From positions 1-9,113 of the forward strand of contig JALVAI010000197.1 of NCBI GenBank assembly GCA_027011235.1: a stretch of 9,113 nucleotides of DNA, in the 5' to 3' direction. Within the stretch, counting starts at the first letter, position 1; the number at the start of each line of letters is the position of its first letter. The notes under the pieces were generated by a model. That model was not told where the DNA came from and searched no databases. It saw only the letters and a list, made by a program, of their open reading frames with translations. A program made the position numbers and the translations under genes. Shown here one piece after another: positions 1 through 5,956 of this stretch. The DNA is from Desulfobulbaceae bacterium (lineage in GTDB: Bacteria; Desulfobacterota; Desulfobulbia; Desulfobulbales; Desulfobulbaceae).

Positions 1-414
1 TCCTTTCCTGTTCTTTTTTTCTAGAAGTAATGATTGGCATTTTGGACAGACACCGTAAAATTCAACCCGGCATCCAGACACAATATAGCCATGGTTTTCC
101 TGTTCGGGTAGGGGGATGTTTTTCTTTCCCGCCAGATCAATGTTATCCACCCTGTGGCATTGCACACAATAAATATGATCATGCTGGTCCAGTTCCCAGT
201 CAAATCGTTTCTGCCGTCCACTGATTTCGAGTTTGTTGATCAGCCCTGACTCGGACATGATCTCCAGGTTACGATACACGGTGGCCAGACTGATCCTGGG
301 CAGCTTTTTCTTGATTCGTTCGTAAAGCTCATCCGCGGTGGGATGGGTTTTACATTTTTTCATCTCATCAAGGATTATTTCCCGTTGATGAGTCATACGA
401 AGAAGTTTCTGCAT
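1..414 (-). CDS. Fur/PerR-family metal-dependent transcriptional repressor (C-terminus beyond left edge)
   Basis: This is the reverse-strand reading frame starting at the ATG at 414-412. It stays open to base 1, giving 138 codons with no stop, so only a short C-terminal end is missing. An N-terminal winged helix is seen at about residues 1-75, with HPTADELY at 24-31 and the recognition-helix stretch SLATVYRNLE at 42-51. A dimerisation and metal domain follows: H78-D-H80, then C83-V-Q-C86, and later C123-P-K-C126. The paired CxxC motifs form the structural zinc site in Fur-family proteins. H24, D72 (in RFD), H78 and H80 line up with the regulatory metal ligands of PerR, favouring a peroxide or iron/manganese sensor, but the fifth position reads N91 where Asp is usual. 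Met7 is an alternative start. Neither start has a clear Shine-Dalgarno, so the longer form, which resembles family N-termini, is kept. The family is certain; the Fur versus PerR choice is tentative. Confidence 0.9.
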   Translation of the reverse strand, partial: MQKLLRMTHQREIILDEMKKCKTHPTADELYERIKKKLPRISLATVYRNLEIMSESGLINKLEISGRQKRFDWELDQHDHIYCVQCHRVDNIDLAGKKNIPLPEQENHGYIVSGCRVEFYGVCPKCQSLLLEKKNRKG

Positions 415-449
415 ATTTGATATTTATTGTTAACTGTTAGTTTTTTTCG

Positions 450-478
450 AAAGTAGTTGATAATTATTCCTGTGTCAA
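450..478 (-). promoter_or_regulatory. Promoter of the Fur/PerR-family gene with candidate self-operator
   Basis: On the minus strand a perfect -35 TTGACA (478-473) is followed after exactly 17 bases by a weak -10 TACTTT (455-450). The spacer carries GAATAATTATCA (469-458). That AT-rich word resembles a Fur/PerR half-site and recurs with 11 of 12 matches in the promoter of the zinc-ribbon gene at 7471-7482. Its position between -35 and -10 would suit autorepression, which is common in this family. The promoter is read from the sequence; the operator role is inferred. Confidence 0.55.
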
Positions 479-535
479 GAAAAAACATGGGGAGGGGGTA
501 TTTTATCAATGGGTTGGTAAGGAAAAACGTCTGAG

Positions 536-569
536 AAAAAAACCCGGAAACAGATTTTCTGTTTCCGGG
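536..569 (-). terminator. Rho-independent terminator of the pal-type gene
   Basis: A perfect 12-bp stem (CCCGGAAACAGA at 543-554 pairing with 558-569) closes a 3-base loop. On the minus strand it is followed by seven T residues (complement of 536-542). It sits 42 bases after the stop of the pal-type gene, which ends that gene's transcript ahead of the regulator gene on the same strand. Confidence 0.93.
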
Positions 570-611
570 GGATTTCAGGGTATGGAGAAGGAGGGAGGAG
601 GGGGCAGGGGT

Positions 612-1220
612 TTATTCCAGGACAAAATCGTCCCGCCGGTTCTGGGCCCAGTCATCCTCTGTGTGGCCAGTGAACAGGGGACGTTCTTCACCGTAACTGA
701 CAGTGCGTATCCTGGAGGCGTCGATACCGAGTTCAACAAGATAGGTTTTGGCGTTAATGGCCCTGCGTTCAGCCAGGGCAAGGTTATACTCATTGGTGCC
801 CCGTTCATCGGTATTCCCCTCGATGACGAGTTTCACAGCCGGATTACTTTTCAGGTAATCCGCATTGTGTTCCAGCCGGGGAACCTGGTCATCACGGATG
901 GAGGCCTGGTCAAAATCAAAATAAATGGGCTGCATTTCAATGGAAGATCGTCCATGGGTCCTTTTATACTCTTCGGAGTTCTGGTCGCTGTTGACTCCGA
1001 GACTGCCGAGATTTTCTCCGCCGGCATCCAATGATTCTTCACCATTCATGGTTTCTTCACTGATGGTTCCCTGTTTCCCCGAAGCCAGTTCCTTGCCCTC
1101 CGGAGCATTGTGTCCAGCCTGGGAAGAGTAGGACGGCACCGGTTTTTTGCTACAGCCGGTGGTCAGAGTGAGCGCTGTTATGGCAAAGGCAATGAGAAGT
1201 AAGGTCTTGAGTATCTTCAT
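612..1220 (-). CDS. pal: Peptidoglycan-associated lipoprotein (Pal/OmpA-like)
   Basis: This is a 202-residue outer-membrane lipoprotein that binds peptidoglycan. Pal proteins anchor the outer membrane to the wall and work with the Tol complex during division. Residues 1-22 form a lipoprotein signal peptide ending in TTGC with lipidated C23. The lipobox has Thr at -3 with Leu at -4, slightly off consensus. S24 after the cysteine fits outer-membrane sorting. An acidic, Gly/Ser-rich linker covers about 24-95, and the OmpA-like domain runs from about 98 to the end. The domain contains IYFDFD (99-104), the Pal-type EGNTDERGT (134-142) and AERRA (150-154), with NRRDDFVLE at the C-terminus. The start has a good ribosome site, AGAGGA (complement of 1226-1231), five bases upstream. 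It has its own promoter and terminator, and no tolB or tolQRA lies beside it here, so another OmpA-domain lipoprotein is the alternative. Confidence 0.93.
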   Translation of the reverse strand: MKILKTLLLIAFAITALTLTTGCSKKPVPSYSSQAGHNAPEGKELASGKQGTISEETMNGEESLDAGGENLGSLGVNSDQNSEEYKRTHGRSSIEMQPIYFDFDQASIRDDQVPRLEHNADYLKSNPAVKLVIEGNTDERGTNEYNLALAERRAINAKTYLVELGIDASRIRTVSYGEERPLFTGHTEDDWAQNRRDDFVLE

Positions 1221-1265
1221 GGGTATCCTCTGGGAATGTGGTGGTGGATGATGAATATGGGCGTT

Positions 1266-1295
1266 ATTCTACCTGTTGGTGGTGGAAGACGTCAA
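1266..1295 (-). promoter_or_regulatory. Sigma-70-type promoter of the pal-type gene
   Basis: On the minus strand TTGACG (1295-1290, 5 of 6 matches) is followed by an 18-base spacer and TAGAAT (1271-1266, 5 of 6). Transcription would start near 1259, giving a leader of about 40 bases. Confidence 0.75.
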
Positions 1296-1325
1296 GTGAA
1301 AGATGAACGACTTCTTCGCGGGTTA

Positions 1326-1432
1326 CCGGACAAAAGTTTTCCTTATTTCTGTTTGGGGAACTTTTGCGGGTTTGTTTTTATTGCCTCCCGGACAATTGGG
1401 TGGTACATGACACCTTGGTGCCGGTTGTCCGG
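1326..1432. repeat. Three copies of CCGGACAA before the transporter operon
   Basis: The word CCGGACAA occurs at 1326-1333 and 1388-1395, and in inverted orientation (TTGTCCGG) at 1425-1432. The last two form an inverted repeat around a centre that itself holds the palindrome CACCTTGGTG (1412-1421). The inverted copy ends 18 bases before the -10 of the transporter promoter, where it overlaps the expected -35 region. This would suit a regulator-binding region, but no known operator is recognised. Confidence 0.4.
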
Positions 1433-1456
1433 TTCGGGGTACCGATTTGTTAAAAT
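1425..1456 (+). promoter_or_regulatory. Extended -10 promoter of the amino-acid ABC transporter operon
   Basis: TGTTAAAAT at 1448-1456 is an extended -10 element (TG, one base, then TAAAAT). The nearest -35-like word, TTGTCC at 1425-1430, is 20 bases upstream, which is long but tolerable for an extended -10 promoter. It coincides with the inverted CCGGACAA copy, so a protein bound there could control the promoter. The predicted leader is very short, about 15 bases. Confidence 0.5.
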
Positions 1457-1477
1457 TTCAGAGTTGAGGAGATTCTC

Positions 1478-2212
1478 ATGTTAAAAAAATTTATTATGAT
1501 TCTTGTTGCCCTGTCAACGCTTTATGGTACTGCCTGGGCGGAGACCAAGATAGTATTTGCCACCGATGCCACCTGGCCGCCCATGGAGTTTGTCAACGCC
1601 CAAAAACAGATCGTCGGTTTTTCCGTTGACTTCTTAAAAGCGGCCGGCAAAGAGGCCGGGTTTACCCCGGTATTTAAAAACACGGCCTGGGATGGAATTT
1701 TTGCCGGATTGGCTGCAGGCAAGTATGATGCTATCAGCTCTTCCGTTTCCATCACCGAGCAGCGGAAAAAGGCGATGGATTTCAGTGAGCCTTATTTCAC
1801 GGTCCGCCAGGCGCTGATTGTACCCAAGTCGTCGTCGGCAAAAACACTGGCCGATTTGAAGGGGAAGAAGGTCGGTGGTCAGATCGGCACCACCGGTTAC
1901 TTTGCCATCAAGGAGGTCAAGGGGGTTATTCCCAAGTCATATGATGAAATCGGGTTGGCCATGGAGGATTTGAATGTGGGCCGGATAGACGCTGTTGTCT
2001 GTGACGATCCTGTCGCCGCCAATTATGCCCTGGACAAGTATAAGGATAAGCTGAAGATTGCCGCTGTTCTCAAAACTGACAAGGTTGAAAATTACGGCTT
2101 TGCCGTGAAAAAGGGAAACAAAAAAATCCTTGATCTGCTGAACAGGGGAATCGAGGCCGTCAAGGCCAAGGGAATAGACCAACAGTTGAAGAAAAAGTGG
2201 ATCGGTCAGTAG
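1478..2212 (+). CDS. Polar amino-acid ABC transporter, periplasmic substrate-binding protein
   Basis: This is a 244-residue solute-binding protein of the SBP_bac_3 family, which captures polar amino acids in the periplasm and delivers them to the membrane permease. A signal peptide covers residues 1-21 (MLKKF, hydrophobic core, AWA cut site before E22). The mature protein has typical family features: ATDATWPPMEF at 28-38, GFSVDFL at 47-53, AISSSVSITEQRKKAMDFSEPYF at 85-107 with R96 in the ligand-carboxylate position, and VCDDPVAANY in the second lobe. The start at 1478 has GAGGAG at 1466-1471, six bases upstream. It is the first gene of a binding protein, permease and ATPase operon. The ligand cannot be fixed from sequence; glutamine, histidine, arginine or other polar amino acids are possible. 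Confidence 0.95.
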   Translation: MLKKFIMILVALSTLYGTAWAETKIVFATDATWPPMEFVNAQKQIVGFSVDFLKAAGKEAGFTPVFKNTAWDGIFAGLAAGKYDAISSSVSITEQRKKAMDFSEPYFTVRQALIVPKSSSAKTLADLKGKKVGGQIGTTGYFAIKEVKGVIPKSYDEIGLAMEDLNVGRIDAVVCDDPVAANYALDKYKDKLKIAAVLKTDKVENYGFAVKKGNKKILDLLNRGIEAVKAKGIDQQLKKKWIGQ

Positions 2213-2223
2213 AAAATGGAGCG

Positions 2224-2277
2224 CCAGGAGCCCCGTTCTTGCCTGTCAACCATGGGCACAAGGACAGGGGCTCCTGG
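2224..2277 (+). promoter_or_regulatory. Intercistronic stem-loop after the binding-protein gene
   Basis: CCAGGAGCCCC (2224-2234) pairs perfectly with GGGGCTCCTGG (2267-2277), and CTTG/CAAG (2238-2241 with 2259-2262) can extend the structure inward. No T-run follows directly, so it is not a classic terminator. In binding-protein operons such hairpins protect the upstream mRNA from 3' decay and lower expression of the permease. That role is inferred from position, with the hairpin starting 12 bases after the stop. Confidence 0.6.
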
Positions 2278-2407
2278 AAGTGATGCGAAACAAAAGATTT
2301 TTGGTTGTAGTTTGACGGGTGGAGATTGGAATTTGGCGGGGCTGTTCTGTTGGCCCGTGTAATTCCGGATAGACCGGCCGCACAGGAAGGGGAGAGTAAA
2401 GGGCGTT

Positions 2408-3193
2408 ATGTCTGATCAGGAAAAAAAAATTGAAATCGGGGACGGGGCGGCAATTCCCGATCCCGAGGACAAGGGATTGATTTCGGCCTGGTGGATTGCC
2501 CTTGTTGGCACCGTGTCCCTGTTGATCATCCTGCCACTGCTGAAACCGGATCCATACGCGCGCATACTCAGTTTTGTTCCCGACGGCATCCTGGTAACCT
2601 TCAAGGTGACCATTGCCTCCATTTCCCTGGCCCTGGTGATCGGGTTGCTGACCGGCCTGGGCAGGTTGTCCAAAAACAGGTTTATCAACCTGATTGCCTC
2701 CCTCTATGTCGAGATTGTGCGCGGCGTTCCCCTGCTGGTCCAGCTCTTTTATATTTATTTCGCCCTTGGCCGCATTGTCCGGGTACCGGACATTGTGGCG
2801 GCGGTCATCGCCATGGCCTTTTGTTATGGCGCCTACATGGGGGAGGTGTTTCGGGCTGGCATCAAGTCCATTGACCATGGTCAGACCGAGGCCTCCCTGT
2901 CCCTGGGGTTCAACCGGCGGCAGACCATGGCCTACGTGGTCCTGCCCCAGGCCTGGCGGACCATTCTCCCGCCGGTGGGCAACGAATTTATTGCCCTGCT
3001 AAAGGACACTTCCCTGGTTTCCATTCTTGCGGTGGCCGATATCCTGCGCCGCGGGCGCGAATATGCCTCGGAGAGTTTTAACTACTTTGAAACCTACACC
3101 ATGATCGCCCTGATCTACCTTCTCATCACCCTGGTTCTTTCCCGGTTGATAGCCAACATGGAACACCGTCTCAGTCATTATGAACGCCGCTGA
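2408..3193 (+). CDS. Polar amino-acid ABC transporter, permease (HisMQ/GlnP family)
   Basis: This is a 261-residue inner-membrane permease that forms the translocation path for the amino acid brought by the preceding binding protein. About 27 polar N-terminal residues precede the first hydrophobic segment. Likely membrane segments lie near 28-46, 59-86, 94-120, 128-150, 195-215 and 230-250. EIVRGVPLLVQLF is the family hallmark in the third segment. The cytoplasmic EAA loop that docks the ATPase reads TEASLSLGFNRRQTMAYVVLPQA, from about 160 to 182. The nearest strong purine-rich site, AGGAAGGGGAG (2384-2394), is rather far from the ATG; a closer AAGGG at 2399-2403 may serve. A gap of 195 bases with a hairpin separates it from the first gene, and it overlaps the ATPase gene by 14 bases. 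The length is somewhat above the usual 215-240 because of the N-terminal extension. Confidence 0.94.
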   Translation: MSDQEKKIEIGDGAAIPDPEDKGLISAWWIALVGTVSLLIILPLLKPDPYARILSFVPDGILVTFKVTIASISLALVIGLLTGLGRLSKNRFINLIASLYVEIVRGVPLLVQLFYIYFALGRIVRVPDIVAAVIAMAFCYGAYMGEVFRAGIKSIDHGQTEASLSLGFNRRQTMAYVVLPQAWRTILPPVGNEFIALLKDTSLVSILAVADILRRGREYASESFNYFETYTMIALIYLLITLVLSRLIANMEHRLSHYERR

Positions 3194-3920
3194 CCCGATT
3201 ATCAAAATTCGCCATATCAATAAATACTTCGGTTCCTTCAAGGCCCTGGATGATGTCAGTCTTGATGTGGCGGTTGGAGAAAAGGTGGTTGTCCTTGGCC
3301 CTTCCGGTTCCGGGAAATCCACGCTTCTGAGGACCATAAATCGTCTTGAAACCATCAGTTCCGGCTCGATTATCGTTGACGGCCATGACCTCTATGATCC
3401 CGATGAAGACATAAACAGGATACGGATGGAGCTGGGCATGGTGTTTCAGAATTTTAACCTGTTCAGGCATAAAACCGTGCTGGAAAATTTGACCCTGGCC
3501 CCAATCAAGTTAAAGAAAATGGACAGGGGCATGGCCGAGGAAATGGCGTATGAACTGCTGGACAAGGTTGGCATTCGTGACCGGGCGAACCATTATCCCA
3601 TCCAGTTGTCGGGAGGACAGCAGCAGCGGGTGGCCATAGCCCGGGCCCTGGCCATGGAGCCCAAGATCATGCTCTTTGATGAACCAACCTCAGCCCTTGA
3701 TCCGGAAATGATCGGCGAAGTTCTCGAGGTTATGATCACCCTTGCCCGCGAGGGTATGACCATGGTGGTGGTGACCCATGAAATGGGTTTTGCCCGTGAA
3801 GTCGCTGATCAGGTGGTATTTATGGATGGGGGCGCCATAGTGGAGGAGGCATCGCCCGATTCTTTTTTCGACCATCCTGTCCATGCCCGCACCAGGCTCT
3901 TTCTCGACCAGATTCTATAA
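3180..3920 (+). CDS. Polar amino-acid ABC transporter, ATP-binding protein
   Basis: This is a 246-residue ATPase that powers amino-acid import, related to GlnQ/HisP/ArtP. All catalytic elements are present: Walker A GPSGSGKST (40-48), Q-loop Q90, signature LSGGQQQR (143-150), Walker B IMLFDEP (163-169) with catalytic E168, D-loop SALD (171-174) and switch H200. The ATG at 3180 lies inside the end of the permease gene (14-base overlap) and lacks a strong ribosome site, so translation is probably coupled to the permease. Compared with many paralogues it has a short insertion with DPDEDINRIR after the first beta strands, which is normal for this subgroup. It is the last gene of the operon. No clear terminator separates it from the repeat element that begins about 20 bases downstream. 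Confidence 0.96.
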   Translation: MNAADPIIKIRHINKYFGSFKALDDVSLDVAVGEKVVVLGPSGSGKSTLLRTINRLETISSGSIIVDGHDLYDPDEDINRIRMELGMVFQNFNLFRHKTVLENLTLAPIKLKKMDRGMAEEMAYELLDKVGIRDRANHYPIQLSGGQQQRVAIARALAMEPKIMLFDEPTSALDPEMIGEVLEVMITLAREGMTMVVVTHEMGFAREVADQVVFMDGGAIVEEASPDSFFDHPVHARTRLFLDQIL

Positions 3921-3933
3921 CCCGTCCCACCAG

Positions 3934-4130
3934 TTTATTGATGGCGTCGTAAAAACTTCGATCTACTGCGTCGTGTGTCCTGTGGCGATTCGTGGGCATA
4001 CTACCAGTATAGTTGCGACCCGCCCCGGAACACTACTCCTCGGAGTCTACGCTTCACTTACCTGTATATCTGTATTTTTCCTTAGCCATCTTTAAGCATT
4101 GTCTGAACTTTTCACGAGTTCATCTTTATT
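3934..4130. mobile_element. MITE-like non-coding repeat element with terminal inverted repeats
   Basis: The element proper spans 3940-4124 (185 bp). Its ends form an imperfect inverted repeat: 3940-3960 and the complement of 4104-4124 agree at 15 of 21 positions, sharing GATG, TCGT, AAAA and TTC blocks. It is flanked on both sides by TTTATT (3934-3939 and 4125-4130; a following G also matches), which looks like a target-site duplication. Short internal hairpins occur at 3998-4010 (ATACT/AGTAT) and 4035-4046 (ACTCC/GGAGT). No believable gene lies inside. I take it as a small non-autonomous or MITE-like dispersed repeat. The left end GATGGCGTCGTAAAAA resembles intergenic repeats I recall from sulfate reducers, but copy number cannot be judged here. 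Confidence 0.6.
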
Positions 4131-4281
4131 GGGAGTGTTTGTTCCCCTGTGACATTCCGGCTCTTCATCAGGAATTTTTATCGTTTGTCCAAATTTATTG
4201 GATGTCTCCCCCCTATCTGCGCTATACTGCATGAAAGAAGACTTGGAGTGTACCCTCGATTCCCGAAACCGTGAGTAAACC
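4131..4281 (+). promoter_or_regulatory. Leader region and likely -10 box of the EAL-HDOD gene
   Basis: This stretch, with the repeat element before it, fills the 361-base gap between the ATPase and EAL-HDOD genes. A good -10 box, TATACT, lies at 4223-4228; the only -35-like word, TTGGAT (4198-4203), is weak and 19 bases away. A short hairpin ATTCC/GGAAT (4154-4158 with 4171-4175) is followed by a few Ts but is too weak to call a terminator. Nothing else is seen. Confidence 0.4.
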
Positions 4282-5496
4282 GTGGATGTATATATAGCCA
4301 GGCAGCCCATTTTCACCAAAAATAAACGGGTGTATGCCTATGAACTGCTCTTTCGCCAGTCCATGGGGAAAAAGCTCGGTCAGGTGAGTGGAAACAGGGC
4401 CACGACCAGTGTGTTGTCCAGTGCGTTTTTGACCGAGGGCATAGAAAAGATATCTGGTGGCAAACCATGTTTTATTAATTTTACCGAAGAGTTGTTGGGC
4501 AGGGATGTAGCCGGTTTTTTTGCCAAAACCAAGATTGTTATCGAAATTCTGGAGGATGTTGAACCATCGGAGAAGGTTATAGAGGCCTGTCGGAATTTAT
4601 CGGAAAAAGGGTATTTGATCGCCCTTGATGATTTTGTCTATGCGCGCAAACTTGAGCCGTTGATTGCACTGGCCGACATTATCAAGGTTGATTTTCGCCT
4701 GTCGACCATGGATGAGATCGAACAGATGCTCTATCGCCTGTCCCGGCATCGGCTTAAGTTTCTTGCCGAAAAGATTGAAACCCATGAAGAGTTTGACCGG
4801 GCCCTGAAGCTGGGTTTCACCTATTTTCAGGGCTATTTTTTCAGTCAACCGGAAACCCTGCGCATCCGGGAGGTAACATCGCTCAAGGTCAACCTGTTGA
4901 ATCTGCTTGCCGAGGTCAACCGAAAAAAGACAACCGTTGATCGGCTTGATAGCATCATTTCCATGGACCTGGGCATAACCTATAAACTTCTGCGATACAT
5001 CAATTCCGCCTATTACTATCTCCTCCATGAGGTTACTTCGGTGCGGCAGGCCATAGTTTATCTCGGGGAGAGAGAGATTCGTCGTTTCGTGACCCTGGTG
5101 ATTATTTCCGAACTGGCATCGGACAAACCAGAGGAACTTGTCTGTCTGTCCATCATTCGTGGTCGGTTTTGTGAGCTGCTGGCAAAACCGGGGCAATCCG
5201 TTGCCGATCAGTCCGATCTTTTTCTGCTTGGCCTGTTTTCTCTGCTTGATGCGCTGCTTGACATCCCGATGAAAGAGATCATGGAGTCTTTACCCCTTGC
5301 CGAGTCTGTTAAAAAAGCGCTTGTCGAGGGAAAGGGGGAGCTCTTTCCGTATCTGCGGCTCGTCGTTGCCTATGAACGGGGAGATCATTCCACCTGCGAA
5401 AAGATACTGCCGGAGTTAGGTCTTTCCGGGGCCGAGGTGATGGAACATTATCTGACAGCGGTCGGGTTTGCCGATCGTGTCTGCAGCAGAAGATAA
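4282..5496 (+). CDS. EAL-HDOD (YuxH-type) signalling protein
   Basis: This is a 404-residue cytoplasmic protein joining an EAL domain (about 1-190) to an HDOD domain (about 200-395). It starts at a GTG; the ATG at 4286 is out of frame. MDVYIARQPIF is the typical N-terminus of this family. EAL-type residues retained are E21 in YELLFR, N66, E88, D116-D117-F, K135 (IIKVD), E163 in AEKIET and Q183 in QGYFF. Loop 6, normally DDFGTGYSS, reads DDFVYARKLEP, so cyclic-di-GMP hydrolysis is probably weak or absent and the domain may only bind or sense. The HDOD half has LGITYKLLRYINSAYY and VTSVRQAIVYLGEREIRRFV. Proteins of this class act in signalling, chemotaxis or stress control, but the partner is unknown. 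The gene lies 35 bases ahead of arfB and may share its transcript. Confidence 0.92.
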   Translation: MDVYIARQPIFTKNKRVYAYELLFRQSMGKKLGQVSGNRATTSVLSSAFLTEGIEKISGGKPCFINFTEELLGRDVAGFFAKTKIVIEILEDVEPSEKVIEACRNLSEKGYLIALDDFVYARKLEPLIALADIIKVDFRLSTMDEIEQMLYRLSRHRLKFLAEKIETHEEFDRALKLGFTYFQGYFFSQPETLRIREVTSLKVNLLNLLAEVNRKKTTVDRLDSIISMDLGITYKLLRYINSAYYYLLHEVTSVRQAIVYLGEREIRRFVTLVIISELASDKPEELVCLSIIRGRFCELLAKPGQSVADQSDLFLLGLFSLLDALLDIPMKEIMESLPLAESVKKALVEGKGELFPYLRLVVAYERGDHSTCEKILPELGLSGAEVMEHYLTAVGFADRVCSRR

Positions 5497-5531
5497 GGTT
5501 GTGTAACCGGGGGAGCGGAAAGGAGGGACCG

Positions 5532-5948
5532 GTGAAAAATGATATACGGATACCGTTTTCCGAGCTTGTGTTTTCCTTTTCCCGCAGCTCCGGTGCGGGC
5601 GGCCAGAACGTCAACAAGGTAAACACCAGGGTTACCCTCTCCTTTGATGTGGACAGGTCACCCTCCCTGGATGAACATCAGCGGCAACTTATCCGCAACC
5701 GCCTTGGCGGCCGGATCAATCGGGATGGTATTCTCAAGATCTCCTCTGATACGTATCGGACCCAGGGGGCCAACAGGGAAGAGGTTGTCCGTCGGTTTTA
5801 TACCCTGCTGCGTTCGGCGCTCCATGAACAGCGACCGCGGAAAAGGACCAGGATACCCAAACGGGCCAGGGAGCGACGTTTATCGGCCAAAAAGATGCGG
5901 AGCCGCCTGAAACAACTGCGGGCAAAAAAAATCACCGACCGGGACTGA
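5532..5948 (+). CDS. arfB: Alternative ribosome-rescue peptidyl-tRNA hydrolase ArfB (YaeJ)
   Basis: This is a 138-residue protein related to class I release factors without a codon-recognition domain. ArfB enters stalled ribosomes lacking an A-site codon and hydrolyses the peptidyl-tRNA. The catalytic GGQ is at residues 23-25 in RSSGAGGQNVNKVNTRVTL. The basic tail that sits in the mRNA channel runs from about 105 to the end (RPRKRTRIPKRARERRLSAKK). The length matches E. coli YaeJ (140). The GTG at 5532 is chosen because AGGAGG (5521-5526) lies five bases upstream; a longer frame begins at a TTG at 5499 but would place that ribosome site inside the gene. It follows the EAL-HDOD gene by 35 bases. 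Its stop is 8 bases from the stop of the convergent EI24-type gene, with no clear terminator between. Confidence 0.93.
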   Translation: MKNDIRIPFSELVFSFSRSSGAGGQNVNKVNTRVTLSFDVDRSPSLDEHQRQLIRNRLGGRINRDGILKISSDTYRTQGANREEVVRRFYTLLRSALHEQRPRKRTRIPKRARERRLSAKKMRSRLKQLRAKKITDRD

Positions 5949-5956
5949 GGTACTGT

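Noticed and set aside
612..1131. Plus-strand and other minus-strand frames opposite the pal-type gene
   Set aside because: They are shadows of the well-supported lipoprotein gene and show no domain features.
1236..1484. Open frame of 82 codons upstream of the binding-protein gene
   Set aside because: It overlaps the promoters of both neighbours, has no recognisable domain or good ribosome site and a composition unlike a real protein.
2312..2340. TTGACG at 2312-2317 as a -35 for a separate permease promoter
   Set aside because: The bases 17 downstream read GGCGGG and no acceptable -10 lies at a workable distance.
4154..4179. ATTCC/GGAAT hairpin followed by Ts as a terminator for the transporter operon
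   Set aside because: Only five base pairs with a 12-base loop and a short T-run; too weak to call.
3883..4234. Two overlapping plus-strand frames after the ATPase gene
   Set aside because: They run through the repeat element with its inverted ends, have no ribosome sites and resemble no family.
4286..4288. ATG as the start of the EAL-HDOD gene
   Set aside because: It is out of frame with the domain; the in-frame GTG at 4282 gives the family's usual N-terminus.
5499..5531. TTG at 5499 as the start of arfB
   Set aside because: It would put the strong AGGAGG ribosome site inside the gene; the GTG at 5532 fits the site and the family length.
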